The notes beneath the pieces are model-generated. The model did not search any database, was not told the origin of the DNA, and saw only the letters and a program-made list of their open reading frames with translations. A stretch of 64,000 nt of DNA from Juglans regia (taxonomy: Eukaryota; Streptophyta; Magnoliopsida; Fagales; Juglandaceae), in the NCBI RefSeq assembly GCF_001411555.2, contig NC_049903.1, positions 26,548,270 through 26,612,269 on the forward strand. Reading direction: 5' to 3'. The translations under genes and the position numbers were made by a program. Each line of letters opens with the position of its first letter. Positions within the stretch are counted from its first letter, which is position 1. Of this stretch, positions 55,669-64,000 are shown piece after piece.

Positions 55669-57387
55669 TTCTCTCACAAATCTGACGAACTCCATAGAAT
55701 CTCCCTACATACAAACTCCACTACACATGGACTCGCCAGAGGCTCTTTACGACGTCTCTATACCCAAACTAAATTCCTCCATTATACTATGAAAAATGTG
55801 AGGCCATAAGAGATTGTAAAATCACCAATCATAGTAAATTTTTCCCCTAAACAACTCATGGACGTAGGCTTTTATGTCAAACCATGTAAATTTTTGTGTC
55901 TCTGTTTATTTTTCTTTATTTACTTATTCACTATTTATTTTATAGATAAATGCAAAGAGCTCCATATCGAAACCCGAAATGCCATCATGGGCCATGAATA
56001 ATTCCTTCCTCCCTTTTGACATGTTGTGCAAATTAAGGTATTAACGGTGACGATTGCAATCATTACTAATTCTGAAATTATCATCACAATTATTTTCTCA
56101 TGTGACTAAAAATATTTCTGCCTATGTATTTGTGAAGACTAGTATAAATGATAGTAATAATACTTGCCATTAAAATTTATATTAGTTACAAATTTACAAT
56201 CTTTTTTACCTAAAATAAAACTTTAGTGATGAGTTTATATCATCGATAAAAGTGGATTTTCTTATAGTGAATGTTGCTTGAGAGGTTTTAGTAAGTTAAG
56301 CAATAGTATGTTTGATGGAAGAAGTAGTCTACCTGAGAAGGTTCATAATTGGTGAAAATTAATGACTGAAGATAAATCCTCCAATCCAGCAACACAATTT
56401 GTAAGTCAATAGCTACATCAAGAGATTTTCTTTAGCTAATCATAGGAGATTAATAGTCATAAAGGGCAACAAAATAATAGAAAATAGGAAGGAATGCCGA
56501 TAAAGTGAAAAAAAATAATAGGAGATTATAAACAAAAATTCACACTTACCCTAAAATATTTGAGTATCTAATCAGTTTTTAAATATGGAGTTTTGGCAGA
56601 ATGGGTTGAAAAGAAAAAAAAAATAAATAAAACTGGAAATTTTTCAAAAAGGAGTGTTGAGTGGTATTGCCACGTTATTCAATTGTTACGTTGTTCCTTT
56701 AATCTGAAACCTTAATAAACAGAGTGTCCTAAAGCAATTTAGCCACCCATTCCTCCCCGTCATTTCTTCAACTCGAAGTCTGGACCTTCCAAACCCCCCA
56801 TGACTTCTCACAACACCATTGACTAGAAGTTCAACCTCCATCATTGTTCCGCAACAAGTTTCTTAACATTCAATCTACATTCATATCTCCCATTACTCTA
56901 TTGTTTGGTTTTGTTCCAAAACTAAAGTTAAATTCGTTCTAGAAGTAACAATGATGTTATGGTTAACCATTATTTGACAAGCCTAAATTTAGATTTGTGC
57001 AATTCAATAATTCTATTTACAATTGTTACTTGAGTGGTTTTCCTTGAATTTGTGATTTGGAGACGTTCGAGAAATGGCACTGAGTGAATCTAGGATTCAT
57101 GTCTGTTGGATTCCTCATGTTTTGTTGTACATCATTGTTAGCTTAAGTTTGTTGCCATGCATTCAATGTGTGGATGGGAATGGCTACAGTTAAACTGGTA
57201 ACCCTGTTGTGCTTCCAAGTGTGATGCAGCTCATCTACGGTCGACTTTTGAATCTCACCAAAATTTTGAGCCAAGACATCAAAGAGAATTTTGGATTCTA
57301 CATAAAGGATGTATGAGTGATTTGATGAAGTTTTTATAGCAGTTTGATGCTTTTATCATACATGTTTCATTCTGATTTTCTTCTTTC
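55669..57387. other. Sequence between the LINE fragment and the Helitron coding region
   Basis: No gene is recognised. The part from about 56250 may be the non-coding 5' portion of the Helitron, whose start I could not find. No tandem structure is seen. Confidence 0.4.
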
Positions 57388-60300
57388 AGAGATGTCGATT
57401 GGCATGGAGCATTCAATTTTTTTGAAAAGATGGATTTCTTGACAAATTGTATTAAGAAAACTAAGGGTAAGATTTTATTGTTGTCTGGCCGTTTGTTACG
57501 ACAATTTATTGTTGATATATTTGTTAAGATTGAGACATCAAAATTAGATTATTTCCTTAGCAATCAACAATATATTCGATCTGAGTTATATTAAGGCATT
57601 GTTAATACTATTTTTCTGCGTCCATCTTTTATTGGAGGTCCAAGAAATATGTGAAAAAGATATATGGAAACAATGGTTTTAGTTCAGCATTATGGTAAAC
57701 CAGAAATTTTCTTGACAATGATGTGCAATCCAAACTAGTAAAAAATTTCAAATAAATTGATACCACCCATCTTAATTTGATTTCTTGAGTTTTCATTCAA
57801 GCGGCAAATATTTGGGAAAGTAAGCATATGCCTATGTTATTGAGCACCAAAAAATAGGACTTTTGCATGCACATTTCTCTTACATTCAAATTGAAAATTG
57901 TATGCACCTGAATCTTTTGATGAGATTGTATCAGCAGAAATACCAGATAAAAATTGGAATCTACATCTACGTAATGATGTTGTTAAGCATATGATCCATG
58001 GACCATGTGGAGTGTTGAATCCAACAAATGTTTTTATGGAAAAATGGTAGCTGCAAAAATCATTGTTACCCAATATATCGGCTTTCTGACAATGGAATTA
58101 CTGCCAAAGTTAGAGACCATAATTTGGATAACCGTTGAATTTTTCTATATAATTCATATTTAGTTGCCATGTTTGACTGTCACATTAATGTTGAGATATG
58201 CTCTACAATAAAAGCAGTCAAATATTTGTACAAGTATATTTACAAAGGTCATGATCATATTGCTTTCAATTTGATTCCTGATGTAACGCCCCGATCCCAG
58301 AGGTCCGGAGAGTTTACTCTTAATACTTAATATCAATTCCAATACCACAACTATAAAACCCAAAAAACTCAATAAAATATTAATTCATTTGCTTATTCCA
58401 ACTATCCATATTCCTTCACTAAAACAACAAAAACATTCTCAATAAAATAAATTAGCAACTCCCAAAGACTCGAAAATATCATTAATCCAACACATCAAAA
58501 TATCCGAAAATAACCAATTTACTAACTATGACTCTCAAATAAGTACTTGTACCCTTGGACACTTATTCCTCTATGATCATCATAACTTGCTAAAATTTCA
58601 TATTCTTGTTCTCCAGCTGAACCGTCAAAATCATTTTAAAAATATTTGGAGATAAGGGATGAGTTATCAATAACTCAGTAAGCAGAGAACATATATTAGT
58701 GTGTAAATAATGAGCATTTACAAAGTTCAGAATGCAGAACAAAACACCTTTTTAATTTCGGAATGTAGAGTCAGAATATGTTATTAAAATATCAGAGCGA
58801 AAGTTCAAAAATATTCATAATCAAAATCTCTTTGGCATAGCATAAACTGAAACATTACATCTTATCTTATTATATCATAACAAACACCATGTTTAACTTC
58901 CGTAGTAGGGTTGTGCAAACCCCGGCTGCCAACCGAGCAGAAACAGAATGTGAATCTTCCATTTATTATTCTTGGAGCCCCGAGTGTGCACACAGGACAG
59001 ACCACGCAGAAAAACCACTTTGCTTCCAAAGTAGGTGCACCAGAAATAGAAAAGTTGGTACCAACCCGAACAGAGGCCACAGTTTTATACCCGTGGTAAG
59101 GTCAAAACGGAACAGAAACAGAAATAAAATGTTATGCTAGAGGTTTTCAGAAATCACATCATATCAGAGTACAAAACATCTTCAGACAGAACAGAATCAG
59201 AACACAAAATCATAATTTATGCACAAAATTACATATTCGCTCTCTTTTGCACAATTCAGAAACAGAATATAAAAAATAAGTTCATGTCTACACCAGTCAT
59301 GCCAGAAAAATACTTTATTCTTAAACAGAATCTCATGAATAATGCAGAACAAATAATTGAGGTAGTTCAAATTTATTTTCATAACAAAATATGCATACTT
59401 CTCAAAAATCAACCTTAGCCCATTTTATTTTTTTATGCAAAGTCTAGCATAAGAATCCTGCTTACTTGAACTTCTTAACTTATCAGAAATTCTCCACTGC
59501 AGTATTGAATGAAAATCAATCGTCACCTATAAAATTGTCATGTAACTCCCATAAATTTCAATCAAGTAAGTATTTCGATTCTTAAGCCTAAAATACTAAA
59601 ATAACATTTTTTCCTAAAAATTCTCTTAATCCTAAAAAACACCATCACTTCCCAAATTCATTAATATTTACTTAATTTTTCTGACTAAAATATTAAAACC
59701 TAACTTATTTACTATTCAAAACAAACTATAAAGTTTAATACTAGATAATATAATTATCCCAAAATATTTTAAAAATAAACCATAACTATATATTTCTTTT
59801 AATAGGCTAAATCATATCTAGAGTGTAAGAATAACATTACACCATTATTGCTTATTCTTAAAATAAAACTTTACTTAATAACATGATAAATTACTTAAAA
59901 GATTTCTGTAATCATAATTAAATAAGAGTTTATTATTACATATTAAAATTTTAAAACACATTAGCATAACTTGTAGTTCAAAGGGTAAAAAAGTAATTAA
60001 TGATATTAGTGTAAAATATGGCTTAGAAGCATGTAATTACACTCACGTAAAAACCAAATTCTTTGAATAAAACAGAAGCTACGTACGCGATGGAGGTTCA
60101 CCGTGAAGAGTGGATTTGAGACAGAGTTGGGTGTGGTGGGCAGCGATGGTTACTATGACGGTGCACTAGAAGAGAGAGAGTGATGAGCAAGAAAGAGAGA
60201 ACGGAGAGTGAGAGATGTGCAAGATAAAAATAGAGACGGAGAGAAACCACACGGGATACTCACCGAGAGGGCAGCGATGTGATGACAACAAGGTGGTTGG

Positions 60301-63300
60301 GCAGCAGTAGATCACATAATGGTTGGGGGTGTCGGCATCGCTGGGCTTCCCTTTGTCATGGCTGGTGGCACTGAACAAGATAAAGTGCCCTGCTTTGAGA
60401 TGCAAAAACAGAGGTCCTTCGATTTGTTTGAGGTTGGTGTTTTTCGATGTGGGTTCATGGCTGGCTATGGCAGAGGTACACGTGGGGTGGGTGAATCGGA
60501 GTGACAAGGTGGTGCGACTGAGTGGCCCATGGTCGAGCTGGGGGGTGTTGCGCTACTGGGCTTCGCGCGGGAAGGATGTTCCCAATGGCAAACAACTGCT
60601 GCTATTGTTCTCCCAAGGTGGTTGAACGTGGAGGCTTGCGGGTTGAGTGGTTTCTCGGGTGCGGTGGTGAAAGGTAGCGTTGTGGAGGTGTAGTAGGCTA
60701 GTGGCAGCAACGTGGAGGAGGTGTTGCTTCACTGAAACTCAGGCGGCTACACTCTAGCTTAGGTTGGAGATGATCACTACGTGCTTGAGGGGTTGTGTTG
60801 TGTGCGTGAAGTGTGTAATGCATATATATGGAAAGAAACTGATAAAAAACCCTAGAGATGAGAGAAAGTGGCGTGCATGCAGAGGAATAAAACGGACGTG
60901 AAACCGGGTAGTACGTGGAAAAAATAAAGTAGCATGGGCTTGGGCTTTTTCCGTGAATTATAGGCCCCGACTCAAACTCAAAAAAAAAAAAAATACTACA
61001 ACTTATAAATTTTCTTAGCCCATAAAAAGAAATCTGGACTTGAGGTCCATAAAAAGGAAAAGAAAAAATACTTGTTATTCCGAAGTGAGCTTTTCTTACC
61101 TATAAACTCAAAAATTTTGTAAAGCGGGCTTGGCTAGGCCCGGGTGTTACACCTGAACAAAGCAATCAACAAATTGATGAAATCCAACAATTCCAATCGG
61201 TTCGATGGATTGTTCCACCTAAAGTTATGTGGAGAATATATGGTTTTATCATTAATGAAATGTACCCAATAATATATAGCCTCCGTTTACATCTTGAAGA
61301 TCAACACCAAGTGACTTTTCAAGCACATGAAAACTTGATCAATGTTCTCAACTCTAATTTATCTGCAAAATTAGTGTTGACAGAATTCTTTACAATAAAC
61401 CAAGTCGATGAGAATGCCTAGAAGTTGTTGTACAAAGGATTTTCAGAATTTTATGTTTGAAGTCAAAATACAAAATATGGACTCCTAAAAAAAAAAAAAG
61501 ATTGTTATAAGTCGAATTGTTACAAGAAATCCATTTGAATGTGAGAAGTATTATTTGCTAAATCATGTAAGAAATCCTTTTTCATTTGAAGATCGTAGGA
61601 CAATTGATAGTGTTGTGGCTCCAACATTTCGTGAAACAGAGACTATACATGGTTTGTTACAAAAAGATAGTAACTTAGAAGATTATTTATATGAAATATC
61701 TCTATATCAAATATCATTCAGTTTGAGACGGGTATTTTCAACTATATGGATTTATTGTAATCCAATAAATCCAAAAGAGCTCTGGGAACGCTTTGAACAG
61801 TATATGTTGATTGATTTTAAGTCAGCTAAAGATTTTTCATTGAGTGTAAGACTGCAAGTTTTGCATTCTATCTCTTTTATATTTAAATCAATGGGAAAAG
61901 ACATTAATGCCTTCCATCTTCTCGATCATGACATTTATTTGGATGAAAACGAATTAGTATCTAGAGAGATTGATGATGAATTGGCTATTCAAATTTTAGA
62001 AGAAGATCTTGCTGCATCAGAAGCTCTTAATAATGAACAACAAAATATTTATGATTTGGTATTGAAAAATGTTTTTTCAAATGAAATTGCTACATTCTTT
62101 ATTGATGTCCCTGATGGCACATGAAAGACATTTCTATACAAAGCACTTCTTGCCATAGTAAGATCGAAAAAATTAATAACACTTGCAACTGTTTCATCTG
62201 ATGTTGCTGCATCTATTCTACCTGGAGGTCGAACAACAGACTCATGTTTTAAAATTCCATTGGATATTGACAAAAATAACACATGTTGTGTCAGTCAACA
62301 AAGTGCTCTTGCAAAACTATTTCATTAAAAAAAATAATTATATAGGATGAAGCTCCTATGTCAAGAAAACAATCCATTGAGACATTAGATAAAATGGTTC
62401 GAGACATTAATGATTCAAAATTAACATTTGGTGGAAAAGTGTTGGTTTTTGTGGAGATTTTCGTCAAATTTTACTCACGATTCGTAAAGGGACAAGACAA
62501 GAGCAGATTGATACCAATTTGATTTTTTTTTTATTTGTGACCTACATTGATCAAGGTTTATCTGACCAAAAATATGCGAGTAAGATTAGATCCAACCTTT
62601 TCAAAACATCTGTTAGAGTTGGACAATAAAATGCCACTAATAATAATTGATAAAACTGTAAAAATCCCGGATGGCATGATTATTCCATGTGAAGATAACT
62701 GTACTTCTTTGGATCATTTAATAAGTACTGTTTTCATGATATCCAGAATTATTCAATACATATTTTAACTACGATGAATTGGGCCATATTAACACCAAAT
62801 GACAATTATGTTGATGAAATAAATCCATTACTAATTCAAAGATTTCGTGGTGAAGTTAGGCGATATTATAACTTTAATGAACCAATAGATGCATCTGAAC
62901 AAGAAATTATAAAAGATTTTTTTTAAATACTTTGATCCCAAATAGACTTTCTCCTCATGAATTATTGCTAAAAAAAAAACTGTTAAATTATGCTGCTTAG
63001 AAATATTAATCCTTTATAAGGGTTATGCAACATAACACGTTTAATTTGTAAGAGTTTTGAATGAAATCTCATTGATGCAGAAATAGCAATTGACCACTAT
63101 AGTGGAAAAAAGAGTTTTTATTCCAATGATCATATTCTTACTAAATATTGATGAAAATAGTGGCTTCCCATTTAAACAAAACTCAATTTCCTATCAAAAT
63201 GAGCTTTATAATGAGTATAAATAAGTCACAAGGACAAATATTGAATTTTGTTGGGATATATTTGTCTCAACCTGTTTTTTCACATGGTTAATTATATGTC

Positions 63301-63427
63301 TGTTTACCAAGAGCCAAGACTGCATCTATAGTAAGGATTTTGATAAGGCTACCGTTGACTGAACGATCTCAAAAGAATTGTACAAAAAATATTGTTTATA
63401 TAGAATTATTAAGATTGACATGTTCGT
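57388..63427 (+). pseudogene. Helitron Rep/PIF1-like helicase, dead and split by an LTR-like element
   Basis: The left part (57388-58281) reads in pieces FIVDIFVKIETSKLDYF, VQHYGKPEIFLTMMCNP, VIEHQKIGLLHAHF (the HUH-type HxH of Rep), HGPCGVLNPTNVFM, DNGITAKVRDHNLDN and KYLYKYIYKGHDHIAFNLIP (the Rep tyrosine region). The right part resumes at 61152 with PEQSNQQIDEIQ and runs through PPKVMWRIYGF, LLNHVRNPFSFEDRRTID, LNNEQQNIYDLVL and a ruined Walker A (VPDGT, stop, KTFLY, where the family has GPGGTGKT). Later pieces are DEAPMSRKQSIE, LTKNMRVRLDPTF, RMSFAMTINKSQGQ-like and LLRLTCS. Many frameshifts and stops make it inactive. Helitron termini were not found. Confidence 0.88.
58282..61151 (-). 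mobile_element. 2.87-kb LTR-like element (solo LTR or LTR-only element), copy B
   Basis: Begins TGTAACGCCCCGATCCC and ends GGCCCGGGTGTTACA, so TG...CA with inverted TGTAACNCCC ends. The target duplication is CCTGA (58277-58281 and 61152-61156); removing the element and one CCTGA restores the Helitron frame (IPEQSNQQIDEI). In reverse complement it matches the element at 9259-12278 along its length, including GAGTTATTGATAACTCA, TATAGGTGACGATTGA and a donor-like CTCGGTGAGTATCC (near 60255). No polymerase is inside. A solo LTR of a long-LTR gypsy lineage is the simplest reading; an LTR-only element is the alternative. Confidence 0.8.
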
Positions 63428-64000
63428 AGTTGTGTTGTACAGGTAACTACATTCAATTATATAGCTTGACTTCAATTAATTACACAAAATTGCATATTTA
63501 ATTTAATTATTTTTTCTATGTGTTTAGTATTTTATAACTTAATTTATTCAATTCATTAATTACTTTAGAAATTTTTCTTTTACTATTGGGTTTACTATGA
63601 TTATACATTTACATGGTTGCAGATAAGTCACTCAAACGAACAGGACAATGCTCACCAGTGTACCAAACTCTATCATTGATTGATTCAAATATATAGTATT
63701 TATTTCTATCTATTATTTTTATTTTTATTTTTTATGTTCTACAACCTAACAAGAAAATTTTTTATTTTTACATCCTCCTCTTGTAACCATTTTCTAGTCA
63801 TGATTTGTTGTGTTTTAACGTTGCATTTGTTTTCTTTTTCTTTTTTTTCATATTATACAAACATCAATGATGTTGTGTTTGTTTAGTTTTCTTTATAGCA
63901 CACATTTTAAAAAATATTTATTTTTTAAGACCTAAGAATAACTTCAAATCAAAAAAATTTATTATACTAAATTATTCATTACAATCTTTTATAATAAATT
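63428..64000. other. A+T-rich sequence after the Helitron helicase
   Basis: No gene is recognised. The frame at 63680-63886 on + is rich in Phe, Leu and Ile from T-rich DNA and is not convincing. A Helitron 3' end (hairpin then CTRR) may lie here or beyond the window, but I did not find one. Confidence 0.4.

Overview
This is a repeat-rich stretch of a flowering-plant nuclear genome. The gene content shows a eudicot: an intronless class I TCP gene, a P-class PPR gene, an OTU-domain gene with GT-AG introns, plant L1-type LINEs carrying RNase H, Copia and TAT-type gypsy elements, and a Helitron. The general look of the short MITEs suggests a woody Fagales species such as walnut or hickory, but that is inference from memory and not tested.

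Three host genes are supported. (1) An intronless class I TCP transcription factor on + (14315-14896). (2) A split OTU-family deubiquitinase gene on - whose ten coding exons lie between 24928 and 16540, with a probable leader exon and TATA box near 28563-28678. The exons join in frame to 339 codons with a complete Asp/Cys/His triad. (3) An intronless 617-residue PPR protein on - (45373-47226). The rest is transposable elements, mostly dead and often nested.

Layout. 1-1115: unassigned sequence with a 30-bp tandem array and a repeated hairpin cassette. 1116-1931: hAT-type MITE. 2496-8188: nearly intact LINE with target duplication and poly(A), sitting in copy 1 of a tandem A+T-rich repeat. 8635-14000: a MULE with 9-bp target duplication in copy 2 of that repeat; it carries a pseudogene of the non-catalytic PDX1.2-type pyridoxal-phosphate-synthase paralogue, which was later split by a 3.0-kb LTR-like element (9259-12278). 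The stack ends 314 bp before the TCP start codon. 16540-28680: the OTU gene, its introns carrying MITEs, a SINE, a LINE scrap and a dispersed GC-poor repeat. 32112-33425: 5'-truncated LINE. 33426-35861: probable LTR-type sequence. 35862-39320: relic of a TAT-type gypsy element with an opposite-strand coiled-coil reading frame. 40174-41166: small MULE. 41330-43445: probable LTR relic. 44280-44773: two gypsy pol tails in opposite orientation. 47631-52614: complete but mutated Copia element. 54310-55668: truncated LINE. 57388-63427: dead Helitron Rep/helicase gene split by a 2.87-kb LTR-like element (58282-61151) of the same family as the one at 9259-12278.

The host genes show no functional link to each other. 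The interest is in the order of insertions, which flanking duplications and restored reading frames make readable, and in the element family that hit both the PDX1.2 pseudogene and the Helitron. I saw no defence system, gene cluster or otherwise clearly new biological system; the more unusual observations are listed as findings.
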